A stretch of 64,000 nt of DNA from Cellvibrionaceae bacterium 1162T.S.0a.05 (GCA_000964245.1 LANB01000001.1:1826392-1890391), one strand, 5' to 3'; shown: positions 31,500-40,712, counted from the first letter of the stretch. Made by a program: numbers and translations. The notes: generated by a model not told the origin, from the letters alone.

Positions 31500-31616
31500 C
31501 AAGCCGGTGAACTTCAGGCAGCAAGCTGCCCCGGACCTCCACTGCGTGGTTCGCTTATGTGCTTTAATAGCACAACGCAAACCACTCCATTCCGGCCCGT
31601 TACCGGAACGTTATGT
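31494..31616 (+). other. attC of cassette 14 (family D)
   Basis: Cores GTATAAC and GTTATGT. Family D body: CCGGACCTCCACTGCGTGG with CCACTCCATTCCGGCCCG; almost identical to 45775-45897. Confidence 0.88.
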
Positions 31617-31634
31617 GTAAGAAGAGATCGGAGC

Positions 31635-32087
31635 ATGGAAATAGTCGATTCGTATACTTCTCTCAATGAAAATGATATTAAAAAGATCGAAGAAAGACTG
31701 GAATTAACTCTTCCTAGGGAGTATCGAGAATTCCTTTTGAAGAATAATGGAGGGAAACCTGTACCCGATACGGTAAGGTACGAGGGAGAATATTTCGACT
31801 ACGTTTCATTTTTCTACGCTGCCAGATTTAACACATACAGCGATGATATTTTTAGAAATGTTGAAGAGTACAATCAATATATACTTCCTCATTACCTTCC
31901 CTTTGGCGAGAGCCCAGGAGGGGATGTGTACTGTCTTTCCTTGAAGGCAGAGGATTTGGGCGCTGTATATTATTGGGATCATGAAATGGCGAACTATGGA
32001 GGGGAGCCATGGGAAGAAAACATGATTAAGTTAGCACCTTCATTCAACGAGTTTCTTGCGGCGCTGTACAGTGACGAAAACACATAA
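31635..32087 (+). CDS. Cassette 15: SMI1/KNR4 (SUKH) family protein
   Basis: 150 aa. LNENDIKKIEERLELTLPREYREFLLKNNGGKPVPD is the start of the SUKH fold (Leu-Pro, FLL..NGG) and GESPGGDVYCLSLK plus YYWDHE complete it. SUKH proteins are often immunity proteins against contact-dependent or polymorphic toxins. No toxin ORF accompanies it in the cassette, so an orphan immunity role is inference. ATG 31635 follows GGAG-like GATCGGAGC. Confidence 0.88.
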   Translation: MEIVDSYTSLNENDIKKIEERLELTLPREYREFLLKNNGGKPVPDTVRYEGEYFDYVSFFYAARFNTYSDDIFRNVEEYNQYILPHYLPFGESPGGDVYCLSLKAEDLGAVYYWDHEMANYGGEPWEENMIKLAPSFNEFLAALYSDENT

Positions 32088-32204
32088 CAAGCCAATCAAC
32101 GCCCGCCTGCAAGCTGGCTCGGACCTCCACTGCGTGGTTCGCTTATGTGCTTTAATAGCACAACGCAAACCACTCCGTTCCGGCCCGTTATTGGGGCGTT
32201 ATGT
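32082..32204 (+). other. attC of cassette 15 (family D)
   Basis: Cores ACATAAC and GTTATGT; family D body. Confidence 0.88.
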
Positions 32205-32214
32205 TTAAGTGCCA

Positions 32215-32559
32215 ATGAGAAATATATTTCTACTATTTGCCATAGTTTTTCCTCTGCAAGGAAATGGAGAGAATCAAATGAATTGGCCTTTCGATCAAAG
32301 TCGTAACGTAGCAGCTATAACTACAAAGCAAGTAGTGAAGGGTTCCTTTCCAATTCTTGCAGTAGTGCATTACAAAGATGATGATTCATGGGCGTTTACA
32401 TGTGGTACAACAAACAAATCCGAGGATCTTATGGTGGTCGGAATGGGTGAATTAGTCGATATTGACCCAACACTTTACTCAATAGCAGACTTACCTTCAG
32501 GCTGGAGCGCTCACAGGAAGTCTATAGATTCGGAATGGGTGCGTACTAAAAATGAATAA
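32215..32559 (+). CDS. Cassette 16: exported protein, possible immunity-type domain
   Basis: 114 aa. The N-terminus is hydrophobic and looks like a signal peptide. The main part (VVKGSFPILAVVHYKDDDSW, GMGELVDIDPTLYSIADLPS followed by GWSAHR) resembles small proteins with a DLP-GW-A-R ending that are annotated as DUF/immunity-like; I cannot name the family with certainty. ATG 32215 preferred over a GTG two codons upstream. Confidence 0.6.
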   Translation: MRNIFLLFAIVFPLQGNGENQMNWPFDQSRNVAAITTKQVVKGSFPILAVVHYKDDDSWAFTCGTTNKSEDLMVVGMGELVDIDPTLYSIADLPSGWSAHRKSIDSEWVRTKNE

Positions 32560-32673
32560 ACATAACAAACGGGTGAACACGGACATTTTGGCTTCCTTTC
32601 CGTTTTGGGTGGCTGCGCCACTTTACCCAAAACTCCATTCCAGCCAAAATGCCCGTTACCTCGGGCGTTATGC
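32560..32673 (+). other. attC of cassette 16 (family B)
   Basis: Cores ACATAAC and GTTATGC. Family B body: GGACATTTTGGCTTCCTTTC with CCAGCCAAAATGCCC. Confidence 0.88.
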
Positions 32674-32705
32674 GCAGCTCCTAAATTTAACGAAAAGTGA
32701 GATTT

Positions 32706-33149
32706 ATGGAAAATTTACTACCTAAAATAGGATTGGCGTTAGTAGGTGCATATATAAGCTTCCTTTTTGCCAAAAAATTCTATAATTACAAACGTAGAAC
32801 AGAGGCCGCTGAGGAATTTCGAAATACATTTTTAAATGAGCTAGACCTATGCAAAACCAGAGCAAAAAGTGATGAGCATGGTTTAATAATCAGGGTTTTA
32901 ACGAATAACCTAAGTACATACAATAAAGCAATTTTAAAATATCGACCTTATATACCAAAATCGAAAATTCCAAAATTCGATGAAGCATGCTCTATTTTTA
33001 CCAAATATGAAAGTAGGTTAAATTTACAATTTGCAGACATATCGGGTATTTCGCAGCAAGTTGACATTAAAGGTCTGGATGAAAATAAAATAAGAGAAAA
33101 AGTGCGTCGAGTCATAGAGAAGTTATATGAATTTGCTTCTATCGAGTAA
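32706..33149 (+). CDS. Cassette 17: membrane-anchored hypothetical protein
   Basis: 147 aa. One N-terminal membrane helix (IGLALVGAYISFLFA) followed by a Lys-rich helical cytoplasmic part. Not recognised. The ATG at 32706 is used rather than a GTG nine bases earlier. Confidence 0.66.
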   Translation: MENLLPKIGLALVGAYISFLFAKKFYNYKRRTEAAEEFRNTFLNELDLCKTRAKSDEHGLIIRVLTNNLSTYNKAILKYRPYIPKSKIPKFDEACSIFTKYESRLNLQFADISGISQQVDIKGLDENKIREKVRRVIEKLYEFASIE

Positions 33150-33151
33150 GC

Positions 33152-33292
33152 GCATAACAAAGCGCCCAAGTTACTCCGGCCACTTCGTGGCCTCCGCGGG
33201 ACATTTGCTGCTACGTTTCTCTTTGGAGTGGCTACGCCACTTTACTCCAAAGCTACACTACACAGCAAATGCCCCTTGGCTTCGCGTTAGGG
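33152..33292 (+). other. attC of cassette 17 (family A)
   Basis: Cores GCATAAC and GTTAGGG; family A body with the GGCCACTTCGTGGCC hairpin. Confidence 0.88.
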
Positions 33293-33297
33293 TGAAA

Positions 33298-33690
33298 ATG
33301 AGATTGCAAGTATATCTATTAACAATTACGTTAGTGGTATTAAGTCTTAATGCCTTTGCTTGTAGGTTTGTTGAGCCTACTAGTGAGTTTTATGAAGAAA
33401 ACTCTAGTGAAATTTATGTTGGTAGAATTATTGCAATTGAATTACCAGAGGAATTTCAGTACGAAGATACTGAAAATCCCATGCAAGAAGTTATTTACAC
33501 GAGTCAACCTGAGAAAATAATAACACTTAAAGTATTCAGTACAATCAAGGGCAAAAATAAAACCCGTTTAACAGCTTTAGTTAAACCGTGTGGAGGGGGT
33601 ATTTTTAAACTAGCAGAAAAGGTAGTTTTATTTAATCTGAGTGGAGTTTGGCATGTCAGAAACCCTGAAGTGCTACAAAAATCACCCTAA
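33298..33690 (+). CDS. Cassette 18: exported protein, netrin/TIMP-like
   Basis: 130 aa with a signal peptide ending NAFAC. The mature start C-RFVEPTSEFYEENSSEIYVG RII with later VFSTIKGKNK and a conserved second Cys resembles bacterial TIMP/netrin-like OB-fold proteins, but similarity is only by eye. The Cys after FA could also be a lipobox (NAFAC is a poor one). Confidence 0.6.
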   Translation: MRLQVYLLTITLVVLSLNAFACRFVEPTSEFYEENSSEIYVGRIIAIELPEEFQYEDTENPMQEVIYTSQPEKIITLKVFSTIKGKNKTRLTALVKPCGGGIFKLAEKVVLFNLSGVWHVRNPEVLQKSP

Positions 33691-33801
33691 CAAATCCCTA
33701 AAGTTGACACTTTGGTCTTCGCTCCATTTTGTGCATGGCCTTCGGCCATATTCGCACAAAACTCTGCTACAACCAAAGTGCAACTCAGCTCAGCGCTATG
33801 A
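33685..33801 (+). other. attC of cassette 18
   Basis: Cores CCCTAAC and GCTATGA. Unique body, with GACACTTTGGTC paired to ACCAAAGTG, related to the exchanged attC arm of repeat copy 5. Confidence 0.83.
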
Positions 33802-34210
33802 GGCGGTATAGTATATTTTTTTATATATAATTGAGTTGGTTCCAGGCAATAAAAAATCGGTCGAAAATACACGTTTTAATATCACATGTTTTCCCGGTTG
33901 TTCCTGTCGGCAGTAAGAGAGTATAGCCCTCAAGGGGCAGTGGATAAAATTCTTAACGTGGTCAGCGGTTGGAAGGTTTTATTGGCAAAGGGAGTTCATC
34001 GCGTTATTCTTCTCCCATTGTTTAAGTTGTAAACAAGAATTCAAATCATGCTTTGTGGTGTCGTACTTTTATAGTTCAGGTTCGCCTCTTCGGCTCACAA
34101 CTCGCAAGTAGCATTATCATGTGCCGCCACATAGCAATTTAATCTAGGAGCCCAGTCTGCTTTGCAGTCTGGGCGGGACTCGCCTGGCGGCGAGCCCCTA
34201 ATTAAAGGCG
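33796..34210 (+). repeat. Repeat cassette copy 7
   Basis: 415 bp; attC 34129-34216. Promoter-like motif 33982-34010 intact although an internal deletion before the CCCTCAAGGGG stretch breaks the short frame. Confidence 0.9.
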
Positions 34211-34630
34211 CTATGTGGCGGTATAGAATATTTTTTCATAAACAATGTAGCCTGTTCCAGGCAATAAACAATCGGTCGAAATTACACGTTTACATATTTC
34301 ATGTTTTCCCGGTTGTTCCTGTTGGTAGTAAGAGAATTGGCTTTCACCCTCAAGGGGCAAAAGTTCAAATTCTTAACGTGGTTAGCGATCGGAAGGTTTT
34401 GTTGGCAAGGGGAGTACATCGCGTTATTCTTCTCCCATTATTTAAGTTATCAGCAAGAATTTAAATCATGCTTTGTGGTTTCGTGCTTTTATAGTTCAGG
34501 TTCGCCTCATCGGCTCACAACTGGTATGTAAAAAAATCATGTGCCGCCACATAGCAATTTAATTTAGGAGCCCAGACTGCTTTGCAGTCTGGGCGGGACT
34601 CGCCTGGCGGCGAGCCCCTAATCAAAGGCG
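34211..34630 (+). repeat. Repeat cassette copy 8
   Basis: 420 bp; attC 34549-34636 with a perfect 10-bp inner hairpin (CCCAGACTGC/GCAGTCTGGG). Promoter-like motif 34402-34430. Nearly identical to copy 10. Confidence 0.9.
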
Positions 34631-34654
34631 TTAGGATTTAAAAGGAAATATCCA

Positions 34655-35311
34655 GTGAAATCTCTTTTTGATGGCCCAGAAGCAACTGAATTTTTAAGTA
34701 AGGGGCTATCGTTATTGATGAAAAAAGCAGATCGCGGGTGTATTTTATTGGGAGTATCTATGCTTGATGATGAGCTAAATAAGCTATTTAAAAGCTTAAT
34801 ACCTAAAGATACTAGCAATAAAAAAATTAAAGAAATATTTGATTTGAACGGCCCGTTTGGAACTTTATCAGCGAAAACTAACATAGCCTATGTGTGCAAT
34901 ATACTACCAAAGGATGTCGTCGAAAGCATTCATAAACTTAGAAAGCTCAGAAACAATCTGGCACACCGTACTGACCCTTTCTCTATTAAAGAAAACTTTG
35001 AATCAATTTCACAAGTATTCTCGATGCTTGAAGGTGATATTGATAAAGGGTTGCTGCATATGTCAGGTGAACTGGTATATGGACGTTTCCTGAGTGACAT
35101 GCTGGAAATGGATAGCCCCATTGACGGAGAGAAAAAAGTCTTTAACTCCCCAGAAGAAGTGGTTTCATATATAAAAGATAAAAATGAAATCGGTGAGACG
35201 CTTATGAGCAATAGAATAAAATTGATGTTTGTAATCGGTGTATCTGTTTTAGCTGCATTAATCCATATTCACAAAGATAGAGTTATTAGGAAATTACATG
35301 CACAATCCTAA
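34655..35311 (+). CDS. Cassette 21: MltR-like (DUF4145-type) protein with C-terminal membrane helix
   Basis: 218 aa. DRGCILLGVSMLDDELNKLF, NGPFGTLSAKTNIAYVCNIL and LRKLRNNLAH form the helical core seen in MltR-family (mannitol operon repressor-like) proteins, many of which are not regulators. A membrane helix near 190-206 would anchor it. GTG start with AAGGA upstream. A second MltR-like cassette lies at 47475. Confidence 0.78.
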   Translation: MKSLFDGPEATEFLSKGLSLLMKKADRGCILLGVSMLDDELNKLFKSLIPKDTSNKKIKEIFDLNGPFGTLSAKTNIAYVCNILPKDVVESIHKLRKLRNNLAHRTDPFSIKENFESISQVFSMLEGDIDKGLLHMSGELVYGRFLSDMLEMDSPIDGEKKVFNSPEEVVSYIKDKNEIGETLMSNRIKLMFVIGVSVLAALIHIHKDRVIRKLHAQS

Positions 35312-35422
35312 CAAAAAGTTCAACGCGACATTTACTACTTCGCTTCGTTTTGCGGCAGCCTTCGGCTACTATACCGCAAAACTACTCTACGCAGTAAATG
35401 CGCGTTAATCTTGGCGTTATGT
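35306..35422 (+). other. attC of cassette 21
   Basis: Cores TCCTAAC and GTTATGT; unique body with CGACATTTACTACTTCGC against TACGCAGTAAATGCGCG. Confidence 0.83.
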
Positions 35423-35428
35423 TTCCTT

Positions 35429-35848
35429 ATGATCGAGACCCAAACTAGGAAAATGGAAAAAGAAATTAAGTTTCATAACCTACGTATGACCGCGCTAAAA
35501 AAAGACAGGAAATACTCGTTAAATATTTCAGTTGATAGCGGATTTGTCGATTTTAGTGTCGTGGTTCCTTTGAATAAGCGTGATTTTGAAGTTATCGCTA
35601 CTGACGAATGGCGAGCGACATTGTTACAGGCCGCGATGCATCATCCGTTTCAACTTAGACGGACGGCTCTTACCGCAGATGAACAAAGAAAATATCTGGA
35701 TATTATACTCCATGCACCAAAGTCAGAAGTTGAGCTATTTCTTACGCATTTGGATCATGGCGAGGCAAATGGAGCAATTTCAAATATGGTTTCCTTTGCT
35801 GCCAAGGTGGAATATCAAAGCTTGCGAAACGGGTTTTGGTTCAATTAG
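35429..35848 (+). CDS. Cassette 22: hypothetical protein
   Basis: 139 aa, soluble, contains DFSVVVPLNKRDFEVIA and HHPFQLRRTALTADEQ. No family recognised. ATG at 35429 chosen; an internal ATG at 35453 preceded by TAGGA is a possible alternative, though the spacing is short. Confidence 0.66.
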   Translation: MIETQTRKMEKEIKFHNLRMTALKKDRKYSLNISVDSGFVDFSVVVPLNKRDFEVIATDEWRATLLQAAMHHPFQLRRTALTADEQRKYLDIILHAPKSEVELFLTHLDHGEANGAISNMVSFAAKVEYQSLRNGFWFN

Positions 35849-35860
35849 AAAGTTATCAAA

Positions 35861-35977
35861 ACATAACAAGGCGTTTAAGGCAGGGACATTTGCTGCTTCG
35901 TTCCGTTTTGGGGTGCCTGCGGCACTTTACCCCAAAACTCCACTACGCAACAAAAGCCCCTTAACTCAATGTTATAT
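35861..35977 (+). other. attC of cassette 22 (A/B intermediate)
   Basis: Cores ACATAAC and GTTATAT; body mixes family A arms (GGACATTTGCTGCTTCG) with family B-type TTTTGGGGTG. Confidence 0.82.
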
Positions 35978-35999
35978 TTTAAAACGAGAATAAAATCCG

Positions 36000-36350
36000 A
36001 TGGAGAAAATTGATTTAATCTTATATATTCTTATTGCGATGATAGCCTTAAATGTCATTAGCAAAACCATTCGTTCATATAATGATTTTATCGTTAGTGG
36101 AAAAGGAATATACGATAAAATCAGAAGAGATATAAGCAAGGGAAACTTTGCTAAGGCTATAGAATTATGTGAATCTTGCCTGATTAATAAACCATATGAT
36201 AGTCAATTGCTTTGGTTTCAGGCTGAAATATTGTTCAGAACTCAACAATATAAGAAAGCATTAGAAAAATTTGAGTACATATTAGAGCATGAGCCAACAT
36301 GGAAAGAAGATGCACAAAATTATATTGAAGCTATACAGAAAAAAATATAA
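36000..36350 (+). CDS. Cassette 23: membrane-anchored TPR protein
   Basis: 116 aa. N-terminal membrane helix (LILYILIAMIALNVI) and two TPR units in the cytoplasm (NFAKAIELCESCLINKPYDS, QYKKALEKFEYILEHEPTW). Function unknown; the layout resembles small inner-membrane adaptors. Confidence 0.75.
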   Translation: MEKIDLILYILIAMIALNVISKTIRSYNDFIVSGKGIYDKIRRDISKGNFAKAIELCESCLINKPYDSQLLWFQAEILFRTQQYKKALEKFEYILEHEPTWKEDAQNYIEAIQKKI

Positions 36351-36485
36351 CAATGCGCCCAAGTTACTCCGGCCACTGCGTGGCCTCCGCGGGACATTTT
36401 CTGCTTCGTTTCGCTTTGGAGTGGCTGCGCCACATTACTCCAAAGCTACACTACACAGCAAATGCCCCTTGGCTTAGCGTTAGCT
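36345..36485 (+). other. attC of cassette 23 (family A)
   Basis: Cores ATATAAC and GTTAGCT; family A body. Confidence 0.88.
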
Positions 36486-36496
36486 GGAAATAAATC

Positions 36497-37075
36497 ATGG
36501 AACCTGAAGAAAGATTACAATTAAAATTCAAAGTAATGGATTCTACGTTTTTGGAGTCTTTAACGGTTCTTAAGCAGGAAATGAATGGGCGAGGACTTCT
36601 GCTTTCGGGAGCCACAATAAAGAAAGGACACGACTTGCTTATTGAAGAGTTGAAAAAGAATTCAATTGCAATTAATGAAGCGTTCCGTGAAAAGTTGATC
36701 GGAGAAAAATCAAGAAGTGCGGCAATAACTTTTGAAGGAAGAGCTGCAAATATATTGGAGGAAAGAAAACCTAAGTTAGAGGCGGTATATATTCAAGCCA
36801 TGAAGGTAGTTCTTGAAAGCCTCCAGAATAAGAATCTAATTAATGAATATACTAGCCTGGACGGAGTGTTTGAATTACGCAAGAGTGAACTGTCTGTATT
36901 AGTAAAAACTACTGTCCATGAGTTTGAGCAATCTTTGGGGAAAACTCTTCTCGAACGAGTTCAAAATGACTTTAGAAATCGACCATTAATAGTAATTGGT
37001 GTAATTACAATAGCTGCTGTGAGTGTTATCTTGGTATTTATAGGGCTGTTAAGTGACTTTTTTTGCAACAGCTAA
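36497..37075 (+). CDS. Cassette 24: helical protein with C-terminal membrane anchor
   Basis: 192 aa. Long amphipathic helices (residues about 5-155) and a single C-terminal membrane segment (PLIVIGVITIAAVSVILVFI). Not recognised. Tail-anchored layout, in a cassette array known in other species to store defence genes, makes it a candidate effector; this is only inference. Confidence 0.67.
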   Translation: MEPEERLQLKFKVMDSTFLESLTVLKQEMNGRGLLLSGATIKKGHDLLIEELKKNSIAINEAFREKLIGEKSRSAAITFEGRAANILEERKPKLEAVYIQAMKVVLESLQNKNLINEYTSLDGVFELRKSELSVLVKTTVHEFEQSLGKTLLERVQNDFRNRPLIVIGVITIAAVSVILVFIGLLSDFFCNS

Positions 37076-37187
37076 CAATGCCATTAAGCAGGGACATTTT
37101 GGCTTCCTTTCCGCATTGGGGTGGCTTCGCCACTTTACCCCAATGCTACAATCCAGCCAAAATGCCCCTTATGTGCGGCGCTATGTG
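37070..37187 (+). other. attC of cassette 24 (family B)
   Basis: Cores AGCTAAC and GCTATGT; family B body with TTATGTGCGGCG end. Confidence 0.88.
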
Positions 37188-37598
37188 GCGGTATAGAATT
37201 TTTTTTAAAATAATGTAGTTTGTTCCAGGCAATAAACAATCGGTCGAAATTACACGTTTTAATATTTCATGTTTTCCCGGTTTTTCCTGTTGGTAGTAAG
37301 AGAATTGGCTTTCACCCTCAAGGGGCAACAGTTCAAATTCTTAACGTGGTCAGCGATTGGAAGGTTTTGTTGGCAAAGAGAGTTCATCGCGTTATTCTTC
37401 TCCCATTGTTTAAGTTGTAAACACGAATTTAAATCATGCTTTGTGGTGTCGTGCTTTTATAGTTCAGGTTCGCCTCATCGGCTCACAACTAGCGAGTAGA
37501 ATCATCATGTGCCGCCACATAGCAATTTAATTTAGGAGCCCAGTCTGCTTTGCAGTCTGGGCGGGACTCGCCTGGCGGCGAGCTCCTAATTAAAGGCG
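37182..37598 (+). repeat. Repeat cassette copy 9
   Basis: 417 bp, single copy between two coding cassettes. attC 37517-37604. Promoter-like motif 37370-37398. Short frame open from TTG 37220. Confidence 0.9.
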
Positions 37599-37611
37599 TT
37601 AGAGTGAATCA

Positions 37612-38208
37612 ATGAACAAATCGATGACTTTAAAAATCTCAAAGGAAATTGGCTTGTGGGTACACGAAAACACCAATAATAGCCAAATACAATTCGATAG
37701 AAAACCTGGATTGGCTTTAGCTGTATTTCAACATGCATTGGATATCGCCGATGGGATTATTGTTTTGATTGAACAGAATTTGCCCGGTGTAGCTTGGACT
37801 CTCGTTAGATCACTTCATGAATGCTATGTAAGGGGAGTATGGCTTTTAGAGCACGCTGATAACAATCAGCTAGACAATTTCGAAAAAGGTGTATGCCCTA
37901 CCTTAAATAAACTTACTAGTCTAATTGGCAGCGAGCCCGAGTCGGCTGGAGTGTGGATAAAGGGTATTAACGATAAAAATATCTCAGTTTTCCATGACCT
38001 TACCCATGGAGGCATGGAACATGTTTCAAGAAGAATTACTGCTAATTCTATCGAACCGAACTACTCCGATGAGGAAACCGTAAGCTTGCTTAAGCTACGA
38101 AATCAATATTATATTAATATTGGGGTTTTTCTTTTGGCTATATTTCAAAATGAAAGTGCGCTAATCAAATTAAATGAAAAAACTGAACAATGGAAAGAAT
38201 CACTCTAA
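37612..38208 (+). CDS. Cassette 26: helical protein of a DUF6988-like family
   Basis: 198 aa, helical. RKPGLALAVFQHALDIADGIIVLIEQ, GVAWTLVRSLHECYVRGVWLLEHA and DLTHGG resemble proteins annotated DUF6988/DUF5677, which have a buried R..HE/E.YVRG motif. No activity known to me. Starts 14 bp after the junction following repeat copy 9. Confidence 0.68.
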   Translation: MNKSMTLKISKEIGLWVHENTNNSQIQFDRKPGLALAVFQHALDIADGIIVLIEQNLPGVAWTLVRSLHECYVRGVWLLEHADNNQLDNFEKGVCPTLNKLTSLIGSEPESAGVWIKGINDKNISVFHDLTHGGMEHVSRRITANSIEPNYSDEETVSLLKLRNQYYINIGVFLLAIFQNESALIKLNEKTEQWKESL

Positions 38209-38319
38209 CAAAGCGGTCAAGCGGACCCCATTTGCTCCGCTCCGTTTTGCGGTTGCCTTCGGCAACTTTACCGCAAAACTCCACTCCACAAAAGGGTCCG
38301 CTTACTCGCGGCGTTATGA
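38203..38319 (+). other. attC of cassette 26
   Basis: Cores CTCTAAC and GTTATGA; unique body with GCGGACCCCATTTGCTCCGC. Confidence 0.83.
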
Positions 38320-38338
38320 GCCACCAAAGAGTTAGTTC

Positions 38339-38629
38339 ATGGAAATAGGAAAAACATATATCAATGTAGTGATTAACGAGTTCAAAGTTCGACGCACTGA
38401 TGATTCGTTCACGGTTTTCTTCGAATTCAATTCTGCCGATGAAGTTATCGGTGTTAAATTAATCGGTGTTCGTGAAACTGATAATTTATGCGAAATTCTT
38501 AATGCAGATCGTTTGTGGATAGAGAAAAATGAAAATACACAAGCAGAGTATGGTTTGTTTACTTTGGGTATATCACATGAGTATTTTACTGAGATTGTGT
38601 TTGACGAAGTCAAGAAGCCAGACTCATAA
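38339..38629 (+). CDS. Cassette 27: hypothetical protein
   Basis: 96 aa, soluble, beta-rich by eye (SFTVFFEFNSADEVIGVKLI). No family recognised. The stop overlaps its attC left core. Confidence 0.65.
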   Translation: MEIGKTYINVVINEFKVRRTDDSFTVFFEFNSADEVIGVKLIGVRETDNLCEILNADRLWIEKNENTQAEYGLFTLGISHEYFTEIVFDEVKKPDS

Positions 38630-38728
38630 CAAACCGGTCAAGTCAGGGACAGTTTATCCGTCGTTCCTTTTGTGGTGGTTACCACAAAAGGCCCAACTCC
38701 AAAACTGCCCCTTACCGAAGCGTTATGT
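38624..38728 (+). other. attC of cassette 27 (family C)
   Basis: Cores TCATAAC and GTTATGT; family C body. Confidence 0.88.
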
Positions 38729-38733
38729 GAAAT

Positions 38734-39090
38734 ATGATTTTCTGCCCTAACTGTAAGAATAAAAGATTTAATATGCGAGAGCTGTTAACCTGTAGGTTTT
38801 CGGAACCTATGAAATGCCCGGGTTGTGAAGAGTATCTATGGACAAACAGGATTTTAACTCGAATATTTGTATATGTTCTTTGTTACAGTGGTTTAGTCTT
38901 TTTAATATTAATAATCTCTTTTTTAAATGGAATAATAAACGGTATATCTGCAATTGTAATTCTGGGTTGTGTTTACATAGCTCTGTCTTATGTGGAGCTT
39001 ATTGGTGTTGGTTTAAAAATACATCCAAATTTCAAAGAAACAGGACCTAAGCCCAAAAATATCAACATCAAAAATCAAAATGGAAAGTAA
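38734..39090 (+). CDS. Cassette 28: zinc-ribbon membrane protein
   Basis: 118 aa. N-terminal CPNC and CPGC knuckles (residues about 4-31) form a zinc ribbon, followed by two membrane helices (about 43-90) and a basic tail. Similar in plan to cassette 7, with the order reversed. Family unknown. Confidence 0.7.
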   Translation: MIFCPNCKNKRFNMRELLTCRFSEPMKCPGCEEYLWTNRILTRIFVYVLCYSGLVFLILIISFLNGIINGISAIVILGCVYIALSYVELIGVGLKIHPNFKETGPKPKNINIKNQNGK

Positions 39091-39093
39091 TTC

Positions 39094-39210
39094 ACATAAC
39101 AAAGCCATTAAGCAGGGACATTTTGGCTTCCTTTCCGCTTTGGGGTGGCTTCGCCAGTTTACCCCAAAGCTACAATCCAGCCAAAATGCCCCTTATGTGC
39201 GGCGTTATAT
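39094..39210 (+). other. attC of cassette 28 (family B)
   Basis: Cores ACATAAC and GTTATAT; family B body. The ATG of the next ORF begins inside the right core. Confidence 0.88.
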
Positions 39211-39715
39211 GGAGCGAGTATTGAGGAGAATAATTGTAGTATTTTCAATAGTGTTTTTGGTGAGTTGTGCTGGAGAGACATTTCCAAACTATAAAAGATG
39301 GAAATCTTTAATTGAATTCAATGAAAGTAATTTGAATAAACTAAATGATCGGCTAGAAAAAGATGGGCAAAAGTCAGATTATTGGTTTAGGTCAGAAATG
39401 GAATTTACGTTGAAAGATCCGACAGAAGATTTTATAAATGGACAAAGTGAAAAATACCTTAAGTATCTGCCGGACGAGCTAAGATACCTTAAAAACGATA
39501 ATGGGCTTTTTATTGAGCACAATTACGAAGGCGGCCCTTATGAATGTAATAATAAACTTTGCTTTATTACTGCCGTTTTGCCTTCAAATGAAATGGATAT
39601 AGAAGAATGTACTGAAGCTTCTATAAAGAAACATGGCACTCATTGTAAATACCCATTACACAATGAGTGGCTAATACTCTATAGGGTATTAAGCAAATAT
39701 GAAGAAACCATATAA
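39209..39715 (+). CDS. Cassette 29: lipoprotein
   Basis: 168 aa with a lipoprotein signal (VFLVSC, Cys near residue 20). The mature part has four further Cys (YECNNKLC, EECTEA, HCKYP). Not recognised. The start codon ATG at 39209 lies within the cassette core GTTATATG, so the core site supplies the start. Confidence 0.72.
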   Translation: MERVLRRIIVVFSIVFLVSCAGETFPNYKRWKSLIEFNESNLNKLNDRLEKDGQKSDYWFRSEMEFTLKDPTEDFINGQSEKYLKYLPDELRYLKNDNGLFIEHNYEGGPYECNNKLCFITAVLPSNEMDIEECTEASIKKHGTHCKYPLHNEWLILYRVLSKYEETI

Positions 39716-39814
39716 CAAACCGGTCAAGGCAGGGACAGCTTTTCCGTCGCTTCTTTTGTGTTTGTTAACACAAAAGAATCAACTCCAAAACTGCCCCTTA
39801 CCGGGGCGTTATGT
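39710..39814 (+). other. attC of cassette 29 (family C)
   Basis: Cores ATATAAC and GTTATGT; family C body. Confidence 0.88.
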
Positions 39815-39823
39815 GTTTTGAAT

Positions 39824-40171
39824 ATGTCAATTTCAGAATCTGTTTCAAATATTGCAGCACAGCTTAAATCTCAAATGGAGAACCTGACAACTCATCAGGA
39901 ACAAATGCTTGCTGTTCTCATCAAAATGCCTAAATACTTATTAGATCAACGTTTAGATTTATGGGAATCTGCCTATCAAGAGGCAATGAACGAAGAAGAG
40001 GAATCTACAGAGAATTTTTGTACAATAGATGAAGTATTTGAGTTAGGCTCCTTAAATTTATATGGGGATTTCGAAGCCAATTTAACTCAAAAATACTATC
40101 AAGCCATGTTGAAGTCTCTTAAATCTAAAGGCTACGTGATAAAAAATGAATCCGGTGTTGAAGAGTGGTAG
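39824..40171 (+). CDS. Cassette 30: hypothetical helical protein
   Basis: 115 aa, acidic, mainly helical (SVSNIAAQLKSQMENL; EEEESTENFCTIDEV). Not recognised. ATG 39824 chosen; the longer frame from 39758 overlaps the attC of cassette 29. Confidence 0.65.
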   Translation: MSISESVSNIAAQLKSQMENLTTHQEQMLAVLIKMPKYLLDQRLDLWESAYQEAMNEEEESTENFCTIDEVFELGSLNLYGDFEANLTQKYYQAMLKSLKSKGYVIKNESGVEEW

Positions 40172-40172
40172 C

Positions 40173-40298
40173 ACATAACAAACCAATGTACTGTTGCAAT
40201 GCTGCGCATTGCGCGGACCTACACTGCGTGGTTCGCTTTTGTGCTTTAATAGCACAACGCAAACCACTCCGTTCCGGCCCGTAATTGGGGCGCTATGT
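40173..40298 (+). other. attC of cassette 30 (family D)
   Basis: Cores ACATAAC and GCTATGT; family D body. Confidence 0.87.
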
Positions 40299-40712
40299 GG
40301 CGGTATAGAATATTTTTTCATAAACAATGTAGCCTGTTCCAGGCAATAAACAATCGGTCGAAATTACACGTTTAAATATTTCATGTTTTCCCGGTTGTTC
40401 CTGTTGGTAGTAAGAGAATTGGCTTTCACCCTCAAGGGGCAAAAGTTCAAATTCTTAACGTGGTTAGCGATCGGAAGGTTTTGTTGGCAAGGGGAGTACA
40501 TCGCGTTATTCTTCTCCCATTATTTAAGTTATCAGCAAGAATTTAAATCATGCTTTGTGGTTTCGTGCTTTTATAGTTCAGGTTCGCCTCATCGGTTCAC
40601 AACTGGCAAGTAGAGTCATCATGTGCCGCCACATAGCAATTTAATTTAGGAGCCCAGACTGCTTTGCAGTCTGGGCGGGACTCGCCTGGCGGCGAGCCCC
40701 TAATCAAAGGCG
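40293..40712 (+). repeat. Repeat cassette copy 10
   Basis: 420 bp; attC 40631-40718. Promoter-like motif 40484-40512. Nearly identical to copy 8; a single change creates TAA in the short frame after the ACACGTT stretch. Confidence 0.9.

Noticed and set aside
34301-34531. 76-codon ORF (MFSRLFLLVV...) in copies 8, 9 and 10
   Set aside because: The frame is closed by an in-frame TAA soon after its start in copies 1 and 3, and it overlaps the other short frame; seen only in a few copies.
37146-37328. Minus-strand ORF across a repeat and an attC
   Set aside because: It crosses a cassette junction and exists only by chance in this arrangement.
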